Position numbers and translations under genes: made by a program. Under the pieces are notes generated by a model that was given only the letters and a program-made list of their open reading frames with translations, was not told the DNA's origin and made no database searches. From assembly GCA_029378245.1 (NCBI GenBank), contig JARKIF010000005.1, forward strand, positions 62,001-126,000: a DNA stretch of 64,000 nt. The letters are read 5' to 3'. The DNA is from Roridomyces roridus (lineage: Eukaryota > Basidiomycota > Agaricomycetes > Agaricales > Mycenaceae). Positions 8,551-19,774 of this stretch are shown one piece after another. Numbering within the stretch: the first letter of the stretch is position 1; every line of letters starts with the position of its first letter.

Positions 8551-11500
8551 TCATGCCATCCTTCCTAACACGCGCGGAGTTGAGACTTCAGCCATGTTGA
8601 TGAAGATGTCGTCTGCAGGGTGACGGTACAGAGGCGACCGCAGACGCTTCTGGTCAAGGTGGTGACCAATGAACCCGATGCTCCGTCCAAGGACGAAGAG
8701 ACCGTTCAGGGTACCAATCTTGATGTACTCGTCCGCCTCCTCGCGCGTAAAGGCACCAGAGTCACGGAGCAGGTCGACAAAGCAGACGGCGATGCATCCA
8801 TCAACGTTGAGGATGAGCGTGTCCTTCTTCTGCGTGGTCACCTTCTCAACGGCAAGCGCATAGTCGAGCAGGGAGTGGCTGGGGAAGTTGTTGCGGACGT
8901 ACTCCTTGACGAGCTCGACACGCAGATCGGGGTTGTTGACGCTCTTGATCTTGTGGCCGATACCAGAGACTAGACAACGATTAGAATGTAAGAAAGAAGA
9001 AAAAGAAAAGGGACGCACTGAGCTTGTTCGCCTTGCGGGCGTTGTCAACAAACTCACGCGGCGTGAGACCAGTGTCGCGCGCCTCGGAGAACATGGAAGC
9101 AGCCTCATCGAGAGCACCACCGAAACGGCTACCGATGGTGAGCAGACCAGACGCCAGCGAGGAGATGAGGTCCTTTCCGGCACGGGTAGCGACGATGGTG
9201 TTCATCGCACCAGACACGGCCGGACCGTGGTCAGCAGTGAGCATGAGAACCATCTCGATGAACTTGGTCGCCCATGGTTGCAGACGGCGCTTGAACCACA
9301 GCAAACTTACGACACCACCGAGACCAATGTCCTCCTTGAAGACGTCGGAAATACGCATGCCGGCGTACAACAGCTCCTGGCCACGCTCGTCGGAGATGGT
9401 GGAGATGAAAGCAGCGGGCTTCCGGATGAGGCCGAGCTCCTGCGCCCACTTGTAGTCCATAGGGATGACCGGAGGGTCGGCCTCGGCCTTCTCGAGGATA
9501 ACACCCTGGGAAACGAGACCCTGGTACGTGTCCTTGAGCGCTTGGGGCAGCTCCTCGAACGTCTCGGGGACAATGAAGCCCGCAGCACGCATGGCCTTGT
9601 TCTTGGCGTCGGCCGTCTCCATCTCCGAGTCAGCCATGGAACCAGCGTGGCCGAACTGCACCTCGGTGGCGAACATCTTGGCGCAAGTACCGATAGCCCA
9701 AGCGACGATGGGCTTGCGGATCTTGCCCGACTTGACGGCCTCGATGACACGGTACTCCTCAACACCACCGACCTCACCAAGAAGGACGAGCATCTTGCAG
9801 TTGGGGTCGGCCTCGTAGCGGAGCAAGTGGTCGATAAAGGTCGAGCCGGGGTAACGGTCACCACCGATGGCGATACCCTCGTAGGTACCGTTGGTGACGA
9901 GCGACAGGATGTTGTTGAGCTCGTTGGACATGCCTCCGGACTTGGAGACGTAACCGACGGAGCCAGGGCGGTACAGCTTGGACGCGGTGATGTTGTCCAT
10001 CATACCACCCGAGTTTCCGATACGGAAGCAGCCGGGCTTAATACCACCGACGGTGGCAGGCCCAATGACGAGGACACCGAGCTCCTTGGCGCGGTAGAGC
10101 AAGTCACGAGCGTGGCGCTCAGGAACACCCTCGGCGATGAGGGCAACGCTGCGCAGCTGCGCGGAGAACTTGAAGATCTCGAGCGTGCTCGAGTACACGG
10201 AACGCGACGAGGCAAAGTTGACGACAACGTCGACGTCGGGGTGCTTGCCAACGGCCTCCTCGATCGAGGTGTAGACGGGCAGAAGCGTCTCCTTGGTTCC
10301 CCAGTAGAACTTTTGGATGTGGTGGCCACCGAAGGGGTAGATCATGGCGGCAACGCTGGGCGTCTTGCGGCCACACGAGTAGTCAAAGTCAAGCATGCCC
10401 TGGATGGCACGGGGCTGGAGACCGTAGACAAAGCTGCGGGTCACGTCGTCAAAGGGACGGAACCAGGGGCGCGTGCCGTGCGAGGTGCCTTGCTCAAAGT
10501 GCACAATGTGGTCGGCCAACTGGGTGCGCTCGCCAGACGGATGAATCGTGCCGACGGCGGGATCGGATGGGTCGTGGACATCAATGGCGGCGGCAGCGGG
10601 CGTGGTGGCTCCCGAGCTGGGGATGCTGATGGGCACGGGTGCAGCCTTCTTGGAAAGGTCGATGCCGAGGGCAATGGGAACAATGTCGGTGATGTGGGTG
10701 TCCGGGCCGTAAACCTTGATGGGGACGCCAAGGCTCTCTCCGAGGAGGCGCATAGCGCGAAGACCCTCCTGGTAGTTGGGACCACCACGACGGACGTAGA
10801 TCTTGACATTGTGGTGGACGAGGCCACCCTTGAACTCCTTGAGGGCGCGGATAATGCCCTTGAAAGTGGCGGCGACGTTGGTGAAGTTGGCAATACCACC
10901 ACCGATGATGAGGATCTTGCCCTCGGGGTGAGGGGTACCGCGGGTAATCAAGTCGACTACGGAAAGATTAGAATCGGAGATAGATAAGAGCAAGGATCGC
11001 TTCGGTTACTCACTGACGGTGCGAGCGTACTCGTAGGTTTGACCCTCAGTGGGAGCTCCACTGTACTCGCCGTAGTTGGCGAGCTCACCGGCAAAGCCGT
11101 GAGCGGCGATCGCGTCAGAGTAGACGACACTGGCTACGGGAAAATGAGAAAATTTAGCAAAAAATTAGCACGAGCACTCACCTCCACCACCGGCAACCAT
11201 GGTCCAGATACGGCCGTGGGGGTTGAGGACAGTCAACTTGAGGGAAGCACCCGTGGAAGCGTCAAGCTTCTGGATATAGGCCTCCTCGGTGGTCAGCTGG
11301 CGACCGAAAGGGGCGGGGAAGACCATGGGCGGGCCACGGTCGGCCTGGATAGAACCAGCCTTCTTGGCGGCGGGGGCACCCGTCAAAGACTCCTCGTAGA
11401 GGGCAAGGTCGCGAGCAACAGCCCACATGGGGCCACAGATCGAGTCTGCGGTCTGGTCGAGCTTGGCAGCCATGTCAAGGAAATGGATGTCGCCGTTCTC

Positions 11501-12305
11501 AAGGCAGACGAGGGGGTTGATCTCGAGATAGGTGAAGTGGAGGTGCACGTAGACGGCATACAGACGGAGGATAAAGTCGGTCAGGGCGTCCTTGCTGGCC
11601 GCAGGGACCGCAGCGAGGAGGGTGGACTTGATGGTGTCACGGGAGGGGAAGCTGCCGGGGACAGCGAGGGCGGCGAGAGGGATTTGGAGACGCACGGCCT
11701 TGGCATCGACATCACCGACGTCGACACCACCTTCGTGGGTGAAGATGATGGCATCGCCCTCACGGCCAGAGTTGATACAGATGTAGTACTCGGTGTTGGA
11801 GGGGTGGGGAACGAAGGGCTCGATAATGAAGGTTGTAAGAACACCGGTAGTGTGTTCGACCTGCAGAAAAAAGGATTGGCACGAGTAAACCCCTAAAACA
11901 ATGGAGACGAACCTTGACCGGCTTGCCCGCACGCTGCTTGATCCAAGCCTTGGCACCCTCGGGGCCATCCCAGGTCTTGTTAATAGCCAGGAGACCGGCC
12001 TTGCCACGACGCTTGATGAGCACGTCGGGCTTGGCGACGAGTTTCGTCCCGGTGGGGTCTACCCATGAGGGGGAAGCGAGGTACTTGTCTGGATAAACGA
12101 ATCGTCAAAATCCCGTCGAATGGCGATGAAAGGTGTGCTCACCGGTGGTGTCCTCCTCGGACCAGTTGAACTGGGCGACACGCGGCTTGGGGTACTTGAA
12201 GTCTGCGCTCACAGCGGGATAGTCTGCGATGGGGGCAGGAGCCTTGGGAAGCCAGTGGGCGACGAGGAGCTTCGCGTCGTACTCGCGGATGGGTTTGGAT
12301 GCCAT
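8551..12305 (-). CDS. ATP-citrate lyase (single-chain type)
   Basis: Six exons: 12143-12305, 11913-12088, 11182-11860, 11014-11133, 9019-10956 and 8551-8969, giving 1164 aa. The enzyme makes cytosolic acetyl-CoA and oxaloacetate from citrate, ATP and CoA. The N-terminal ATP-grasp part has [13 protein letters not shown] and [10 protein letters not shown]. The CoA-ligase part has the phospho-histidine loop FGHAGS, and the C-terminal citrate-synthase-like part has [15 protein letters not shown] and LYRHP. Animals and basidiomycetes carry this fused form, whereas many ascomycetes use two genes. It is the cytosolic acetyl-CoA source that a polyketide synthase could draw on, but it lies 24 kb from the PKS and is probably housekeeping. 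Confidence 0.97.
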
Positions 12306-13120
12306 AGTGGTGGTGGATGAAGGGAAAGAAGAGAGGTTCGCCCAAAATTTTATCTGCCGGCGCGTGCCCCAAAATTCACACGCCAAATCGGATGAGGCGT
12401 TCGTTGCAGACGGTGGTTATTATATGAAACGACCCGAAACGGGTACAGAGAGCCCCTTGCGCCCGTCTGGTTGGCCCAATCAACGGTAGAGGCCGCTGCA
12501 CGACCACCAACGGCCGCTCACTGTTCGTCCAAATAAGGCAACCACGGCCTGCCCCACTCGCAGAGCAACTTCGGAGTCCTGTTCGCCATCTTTCTGCATC
12601 CTTCCAGATACCTACTACCCTCAGACCCACCCTCGGTCCCCGACGCGGTCGGTATCAAGAACCACGATAGAGATCGTCTCTGCTCTCGTTGGTGGTACGG
12701 TGCTGATTGCAATCTGCGGGGAAGACACTGCAAGACTCGGATCGCCAGTAGGCGTGGGTTGTCCGTCGACGGTCCCTGTGCGGTATCGACGACCGGCTCT
12801 GGTTTCAAGGAGGGACGCCAGCGGAGGTCCATGTTGTTTTAATTTCACATCGAAACCTCGATTGAACCGATTCTATTGTCTTTCGTTTTACTGAGTACTC
12901 TCCGACGTGGGACAGCTGGGGGTTGATGCTCTCCTTACTCCCTAACACGTTGCGTACACGAGTCTACACGAATAACTCGCAAGAAACGAACGTTAATATC
13001 CGAAGATTAGATTAGATCAATATTAGCATCTAATCTAATCAAAACACAACCATCTGTAGGTCGCCCCACGGCTTTACGATCTGGTAGTGGAAGGCTCTTC
13101 CTGACAATCCCCCCACACGA
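12306..13120. promoter_or_regulatory. ATP-citrate lyase upstream region and unique spacer
   Basis: No gene is seen in 815 bp. The part near 12306 is the lyase 5' region. A perfect hairpin lies at 13005-13040 just before the right arm of the inverted duplication begins. Confidence 0.5.
13005..13040. repeat. Perfect 13-bp inverted repeat with 10-nt loop
   Basis: GATTAGATTAGAT at 13005-13017 is the exact reverse complement of 13028-13040. It sits about 80 bp outside the inner edge of the right arm. It could be a terminator hairpin, a recombination scar or a small element end. No target duplication was found. Confidence 0.7.
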
Positions 13121-13124
13121 AGAA

Positions 13125-13170
13125 ACGGGCGCCTGGATTCGAACCAGGATGCATGTCCACACACGCCCGT
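13125..13170 (-). other. tRNA-like sequence, right-arm copy
   Basis: Same 46-nt structure as 2692-2737. The T loop here is the canonical TTCGAAT inside stem CCTGG/CCAGG, flanked by the ACGGGCG/CGCCCGT pairing. D and anticodon arms are absent. Confidence 0.5.
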
Positions 13171-13360
13171 AGATAATAAGGCTCCCCCCGCCGCCTGGCC
13201 GTACAAGACGGACTTTTCCAGCTCAATAACGCGCCCCCAGAACCCAACAGGCGGTCGGAAAGGAGGATCCCCCAGAGCTCAAATCCCCCAGAACCCAAAC
13301 AGACCACGTCCTTGCTCCTTGGGCTCGGTCAGCAACTGGAACTATACTGTAACTCACCAT

Positions 13361-13750
13361 CTACTTCTTCGCCCTCGACTTCCTTGCCCTCGTCGCCATA
13401 TTCGTGATGCTCGCAAAGATCATCCGCTTCCTCTTCAACTTGGTCTCATCAGTCTTCAACTCTGTCGCATCGTCAGTAGTCTCTGAAGGAGGAGGAGGAT
13501 TAGCAGGAGCAGCATAAGGTGAAACATATCCTTCTGGGACCCTATCCATGTCGTCGAGGTCCTCCAACTCGGGAATCTTGACGCTAGCTGGCCAGACGAA
13601 CGGTGTTGACGACGAACCTCCGGGGGTGTACATCGGCCAGTTGGTGGCGGGACTCGGGACCAGGGCGGGGACAGACGGAAGCGGCGACGTCGGGGCCAGC
13701 CCAACGGAAGGGGAACCTGCTTTGTGAATCCAACGAAGCTGACGAGGCAT
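13361..13750 (-). CDS. Small proline-rich protein with a basic tail, 129 aa (right-arm copy)
   Basis: Nearly identical to the protein at 2112-2501, differing at a handful of positions (for example Pro to Leu at residue 5 and GGPPS to GGSSS in the middle). It has the same length, start context, TATA box (13850-13855) and basic C-terminus. The function is unknown. The intact frame in both arms, while both neighbouring MYND genes are damaged, argues that this small gene is the maintained part of the duplication. Confidence 0.6.
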   Translation of the reverse strand: MPRQLRWIHKAGSPSVGLAPTSPLPSVPALVPSPATNWPMYTPGGSSSTPFVWPASVKIPELEDLDDMDRVPEGYVSPYAAPANPPPPSETTDDATELKTDETKLKRKRMIFASITNMATRARKSRAKK

Positions 13751-13987
13751 TGTGAGTGAACTCTGAGAGGTTGGGCGCAGTGAGTGTAGGTGGAGGCAAG
13801 GTCTAATGCGAGAGCAGAAGATGGGGAATTAGCGAGCAAGAAGCGGTCTTATATATGTTTGCTCTCCATTTCGATCGAGCGGATGTATTTATCTAAAAGT
13901 TACCCGCACTTACCCGCTCTGTCTGAGATCGTATCCGGTCTCACCTGCAAATGCAGCCGGCGAGGCATTTAATTCAATAAAAAACCA
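13751..13987 (-). promoter_or_regulatory. TATA promoter of the right-arm small gene and copy B 3' flank
   Basis: TATATA on the minus strand at 13850-13855. The region beyond it (13860-13987) is the conserved 3' flank shared with copies A and D. Confidence 0.6.
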
Positions 13988-16906
13988 TTTATGCGCCCCT
14001 ACTAGCCCTGCAGATTTGTCGATGATTCTTCCAATCCGACCTTTGGCAGGTATCGTTGCAATACCTGTTAACAATCAGTTAGCACAAGCAACACCACAAC
14101 GCAGCACGTACCTCGCTCTCTGACACCCAGCGCACCGTTTGAGCACCGCGCTGCGTTTACCACAGCAAGTACAAGCATGCAACAGAACCTCTCCGCAATC
14201 CCTTTTAGCCCCGAACTTTAGACCGTTCATCTCGGAATCGATCACGTATTTATGGCTCATGTTCAGCTTTTGCAACCATTCAACAATATCGTCTTCGTTC
14301 GGATCTGCCGCCGTGTCCGGGGCGCCGGGCTGGTTCGAATTCTCTGTAGACGATCGCAGCAAAAATTGGGGTTGGCGAGTCATGGCTGCTTCCCAGCGTC
14401 GCCAGGCAGTCGGCATGCGGCGGAATATTTCCTCGAGAGTGGTGAAATACTCTTTCGGGAGACGAAGTTGGCATGTCGCAGCGAATTTCGTCCTCAGTGT
14501 CTAAAATGATTCTGAATATTCGTGTAAAGCAATGTGTTGATAGCTCACCTGGAGTTCCTCGTCGTTCAAGGTATGTCCCCTTGAAAGAAAAGTGAGAAGA
14601 ATGGACATTGCGCCCATCATAGCCGTCCGTGGATGTTCGACTGGCTTGCTATCCAAGAACGCCTTCGCATGAGACAAGCCCTTCTGCACCAAAACATTGA
14701 CTTTGCGTAGATGCTCATCGTTTGGCAGCGGAGAGCTGTTCATCGTCGCGATGATGCTGTACACACCAGTCGTCGCTAAGCCAAGAAGTTCTAGGCGGAT
14801 AAGTTCCGACATGGGATGACATTGGAGGCCCTTCTCTGCGAAGAGGATGACTGGAATGACAGAGTTTGGGATGAGTGCCATGGCGTAGTAGAAGTAGGCC
14901 ACGGATGGATGTTTCTCGATACATGAATGTGCAAACGAGGACGCCTTGTCCTTCTCGTGTGCGAGAAGAAGCTCGGTGTGTATGATATCAGCAGCTAGGT
15001 CTGCTCGAGTACTTCGATCCGTTCGAAGAGCCGCTTCACATGTTTCCAAGATCTTCGTCAAGTGGGTGTCTTCAGCGCGTCCCTTCTCGAGACGCCCTCT
15101 TATGAGTAGGGAGTTGCGCTGGATCCAGTGGCTCAAGGCGTATCCGAATTCAGAATGAGACTGGGGAATTTTTTCATCCAAAGCCTGGACCAAGTCGAAA
15201 ACATGGACCAAGGCGTAAAGCTCGTCGATTCCGTCATTAAACTGCTCGAGGAAAGACTTGGAGCCCGGAAGCGAACGATTGGGCTCAGCGCAGGGAACGG
15301 GTTTGATCTCATCCCGGGGGCTCGTCGTATAAAGCTGGATGAGGGTGTATTGGGAAAGGCACCGGGTGGGGAGGTCTCGAGACCGCATGGCAGCGACAAG
15401 AAAATTGATGAAATCGGAATTGGACGGAAAAACGGTAGCGAGATGGTCTTTCATCCTGCAGCAGAAGAAAGCAAAATGCCGAACTGCGAATGAACTGGAA
15501 TTAGGAAGGTGGATGACGCTTAGCGAAAAGCGAAGGGATGTGGGGCAAGGGGACTTGTGCCATAAGCTCCGGATCTGGGTTGTCGTCAAGGAAGACACCA
15601 GCGGCACAGCGAGTGAGAACGTAGACGCCGTCGTCCATCCAGCCATCTTTGAGCCCGGCTCGATTGGTCTCGCAATAATCTAGAATCGTCGGAAGGAATG
15701 GCAGCATCTCTTTGACTATCGCTATGTCAAGCTGGGCGGTAATATTTTGCAGTGCCTTCATGACGGTACCACCGACGGACAAGTCAGGAGAAGAGAAGAG
15801 TGCCATTGCTTTCGGGAAAAACTCTGCGAATCGTGTCAGTTAACGACGCACATACGCGTCAATGTGAGGAACACACGAGTCTCCGCAAAGATACGGCTCC
15901 CAAGCTTTGCGTCCACCGCGATTCGCGAGTAGGTCAAGATGATGGCAGCGGCAAGACGATCCGCTGAGATGGAGGAAAGACGATCTGCAGACGCGCAATC
16001 CGACCGAAATTCGCGTGTTTGAGCGTACAACGCGTCCAGTTTAGACGAGACGGTATCGAAGGCGTCGTGACACTGCTTCAAGCCTCGCGCAGTGCAAACG
16101 TCTGAGCAATATGAGAAACTTTCAGAGTCTATGTCGCGTCAACGCACCAGCAACACCAAGAAAGCGAGAAATGTGCTCAATGAGCATTAGTGTTTTCCCG
16201 GCTCCGGCTTGGCTTGAAGCCGCCGGCTTGGGCTTGGCTTGAGCCGGCTCCGGCTTTTCAGAATCCTCAAGCCGGGGCCGGGGCCGGACACCCCGGCCGG
16301 CTCCGGCCCGGCTTGGGCTTAGCCGGCGGCTTCGAGGCACTTGAGTTTTGTCAGGAATTCAATCTTCTTTGGGGTTAATCTGTCAGTTCATACCAATGTA
16401 TTTGCTAGTTCCCAAGTTCCAAGTGAGAATGAAGACTCCAAAGTGCCATTCCCGAGGGCAAGATCGCAAGATCACAGGTGATGGTCCCCGTGATGGCCAT
16501 CAGCTTTTGATGCCTCACCCACCAAACTTAAATTTTAAGAATGGCAGATAATGAGCATTTTTCATGTTAGATTTGTGTTAGATTGAGTACAGGTAGGCTC
16601 CTCAATGAGCTCTCAAAAAATGGTACTGGTAAGCCGGGGCTTAGCCGCCGGCTTACGGCTTGGGAAAACTCAAGCCGGAGCCCAAAGCCGGGGGGTGCAT
16701 CCGGCTTGGGCTTGGCTTGGCCCGGCTTAGCCGGACCCCGGCTTGGCCGGCTTGGGGCTTCGAGCCGTAGCCGGCAAAACACTAATGAGCATGTCTGGCT
16801 GGGCCACCAAAGCAGCTGCGAGCAATCGAGGAAAGTTGGCAAGGGTGCCACCAGCGCCATCGGTACTCCGAGTATTTTCGGGATGTTTCTTCTTTTTACT
16901 AGACAT
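13988..16906 (-). pseudogene. MYND-finger protein, copy B (frameshift plus transposon insertion)
   Basis: Exons: 1 at 16793-16906 continuing at about 16145-16179 across an inserted element, 2 at 15877-16101, 3 at 14549-15823, 4 at 14112-14500 and 5 at 13988-14064. The MYND finger itself is intact (CTCC, CAGC, YCNDTC, HRQIC). There are two lesions. A 597-bp hAT-like element with an 8-bp target duplication splits exon 1. One extra base near 15536-15548 shifts exon 3 shortly after its first 90 codons, so translation would stop after PSLFAKRHPPS. The closest relatives are copies A and D. D provides the uninterrupted exon 1 for comparison. Confidence 0.85.
16188..16784. mobile_element. Non-autonomous hAT-like MITE, 597 bp, inside MYND copy B exon 1
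   Basis: The terminal inverted repeats start TAGTGTTTT on both ends and continue imperfectly through about 24 bases (CCGGCT, then CGGCT). The 8-bp direct repeat ATGAGCAT flanks it at 16180-16187 and 16785-16792. TAGTG-type ends with 8-bp duplications are the hallmark of the hAT superfamily. The subterminal regions are dense in CCGGCTT/AAGCCGG repeats, and the centre (16340-16600) is AT-richer. No transposase is encoded. The empty site is preserved in paralogue D near 21970. Confidence 0.9.
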
Positions 16907-17120
16907 TCTTGCGAAACGCGAGAAGAGTTGGTGGTGGTGGAAAGGGAAGAGTTGATCAATCAGTGATCAGTGATTGCGCAACCGGCACTGGTTGAACTGG
17001 CATTCAATATTCGACGTTCAACTTTCCAGAGTTACTTTCTGACTCATCCACTCAAGTAAGTCACTCCGTCTCTCAGGAGATTTTTACAAAACCTTCAAAT
17101 CGTACTCCCCAAGTACTTAT

Positions 17121-19378
17121 CTAACTATCCGACGGTTTATTAGCTTTGCACGCCTTTCGATGAACCTTCCAATTCGCTTTTTGACACGTATCATTACAGT
17201 ACCTGTTCGTGCACCGTGTTAGTGCTCTAAAGACATGAAGGTATGTAGATATGTTGCATACCTCGCCTTCTGACAGCCCGCACATCGTTTGAGCGCCGCG
17301 GTGGGGGTGCCGCAGGCCGAGCAGCGATGTAGTTGAGCCGCCCCGTATCTTCCTTCACCAGGATCAAGTACACCCATGATTCGAGCGAGCTGCTTATCCG
17401 GCGTCGTCGCTTCCAGATTTTTCAGCCAAGCGTCAAAGTGATCATCCAAGGCGGTACTGAGTGCCGGTAGAGTCGTATCTCCGGTATGGCGAGACATGGT
17501 AGGTCCCCAACGTCGCCCCGCAGGAGACATTCGGTTAAAGATATCTAAAAGAGCAAGATATTCTGCTGGCAGCTGGACCGAATCGTCTGTCGAGCGTGCT
17601 ATATCGAAAGCCGAGGATAATTTTGATGCAGCAATCTAGAGACCATCCGGCCTTCATGCATGGAATTTTCGCCTCTATTGGTGGCTCACCTGAAGCTCCT
17701 CGTCGGTCACATTGTGCCCCTTTATCAAAAGGTCAAGAAGCGTAACGATTACGGTCATCCCCAGAGTCCCGGGATGGTCTGGTGGGGAAATCTCCAGAAA
17801 TGCTCTCGTACGAGCTTCGGCCTTGTTCATCAAGACACTGACAATCTGTGATCGTTCTTCGTCTACGTTGCCGCAGAGCATATCCATCAGGATGTGGTAC
17901 AAGAAATAGCTGGCGCAGTGGAGAAGTTCTTATCGTATGAATTCGGTGGTAATGCGACACCGGAGGCCTTTCTCTGCGATCGGCAGACACCCGAATTTTC
18001 GGCCTATGCTGATTGTCATGGCGTAGCAGAAATAAGCCACCGATGGATGCTTCTCAATGCATGAAAGAGCGAATACGGTGGCTGTCTCCCTCTCTGAGTT
18101 TTGCGCGAGATGCAGGATATCCGCTATGACATTAGCCTCGGGGTTGTGATCATCCCCGGACAGCGGCTTCGCACGTCAGAAATATGCTGGACATGGTGGG
18201 GTTTCTTTGCATAGTTTCCCGTACGACAGGCTCATTTTCCTGGATGAGCTCGCTGAAGGCACGCGCGAACTCCGACTGCGAACGGCTAGAATCCCCGCTG
18301 GCAAAAGTACTAGCGAGATCTGTAAGGACTGCCCGGTGTGCAGCAGCCGCCAAAATGAAGGACTTGGACCCAGGATGTAGATTCCGCATAAGCTCGCTCG
18401 GAGCACTTTCAACTATGCCCGTCCTGGCTCCCAGGTACATCTCAACGAGACTGGATTGGGCAAGGCATCGGATGCGAATGTCGCGAGCCCGGGTGCCAGC
18501 AACAAAAAATTCCATCACTTCGGGAGAGGACAAGAAATGAGCATTGAGGGACCCAGACATCCTGTAGCAAAAGAAGGCCAGGTTTCTCAGTGCGGGTAAG
18601 GTAGATGTCGGAAGGAGGACCGCGTCAAATGAAAGTCGGATGACCCGTGGCAAGAGAGCCTCTGCGTCTGGATTTAGATCGGAGTCGGACAAGAGAGCTG
18701 CTGTGCAGCTAGTGAGGATGTCCATAGTTTCTTCAATGCATGCGCTAGCTGGATGTGTTTCGGCATAGCGGAGGATAATCGACGTAAGAAATAAAAGTTT
18801 GGGGAGTATCGCCGCGTCCTCAAGGCGAACGCGCGTGATAAGATTCAGCGTTTGAATCACTGCTTGGCCCGCATTCGAGGTGGAAGAGGACAACAGCGCC
18901 ATCGCATTTTCAAGAAAGTCTGTAATTCAACACAGTGAGTCCAGCGCAGTCAGCGACGTGTGGCTCTGACGCACGGGTTTCGTTGAAGATGCGCGTCCTG
19001 AGGGAGATGTCCTCTGCGATGCGCCCATACATGATCGTCATAGCGGCAAGGCCGTCATTACGACCCGGGTTTGCTCGCATTTGAGTGAACATCTCGTCCA
19101 GCGTGGAGGAGATGGCACCGAACTGTTGGTGGCATTGTTTCAGGCCTCGAGCAGTCCGAACGTCTGAGGCCAGGAACCTGAGAACCGCGCATGATGGAAC
19201 ATCGAGGTGATAACGCACCTGGGATACCAATCGTACGAGATACTTGTTCTGCAAATTCCATTGGGCCGGTCGATAAAGCGGCCGCGGCGAGGAGCTGGGA
19301 GACGGTGGGCAATTGCAACGTGCCACTAGTCTCAATGGCTCGAATTTTCTTCAAGTTTTTTGTCTGGTTATGAGGCAT
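17121..19378 (-). pseudogene. MYND-finger protein, copy C (frameshift and nonsense codon)
   Basis: Exons: 19219-19378 (start ATG 19378), 18975-19163, 17690-18919, 17262-17635 and 17121-17212. The finger is complete (CSAC, CAGC, YCNDTC, HRKAC). Exon 3 is broken by a frameshift near 18160-18170, just after TCEAAVR, where the sisters continue in frame. A TAA at 17930-17932 replaces the CAA found in copy E. It belongs with E and F to a second subfamily, with exon 1 ending in the helix that leads to GIPG. Confidence 0.8.
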
Positions 19379-19774
19379 GATGCAGAGGAGACTCCTGCGA
19401 GGTGACGCGGTGCTTGCTCTCCGCGATTCACCGAGAGTAGATGGAAGTGGAAGAAAAGAGACGGATCAAAGTTCAAATATGTTCAAACGCGACCCGTAAC
19501 GGTCACAGGCAACTAAGTCCCGAAATTCTCGCGGCAGATCCTTCCTCTTCCTTCCTTCCAGACATTCCGATTCCAACTCCCAATTTGCACTCGGCCGCGC
19601 CAGAGACCATGTCTGTTTTCTCTCCATTTCGATCGAACGGACTTTCTATTTCTAAAAGTTACTTACCCGCACCTGAGTGCACTTGCCCGCTATCTGAGAT
19701 CGCTAAAGGGTACCCGGTCTTCCCTGAAAAAGCAGACGAGACATTCAATTTCAACAGAAAATACACATCTGTCG
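19379..19774 (-). repeat. Copy D 3' flank: relic of the flank shared with copies A and B
   Basis: On the minus strand, 19600-19774 aligns with 1800-1985 and 13865-13987 (GACCGGGTA, then GCGGGTAA, CTTTTAG, CGATCGAAATGGAGAG). The similarity ends where the TATA box begins in the arms. No 129-aa gene or tRNA-like sequence follows here. Nothing else is recognised in this gap. Confidence 0.65.

Larger units (their letters stand above)
13121..15840 (-). repeat. Right arm of large inverted duplication
   Basis: Inverted counterpart of 1-2740, with the same order of MYND exons, flank, TATA box, 129-aa gene and tRNA-like sequence. The match probably continues through copy B exons 1-2, but the partner sequence for those lies outside the window. 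Confidence 0.9.

Noticed and set aside
8888..10987. A 699-codon plus-strand open frame across the ATP-citrate lyase locus
   Set aside because: It is antisense to the clearly conserved lyase exons and has the valine, aspartate and glycine-rich composition of a codon-bias shadow.
16188..16784. Open frames on both strands in the GC-rich 16.2-16.8 kb region
   Set aside because: They are produced by the CCGGCTT repeats of the MITE and have no domain.
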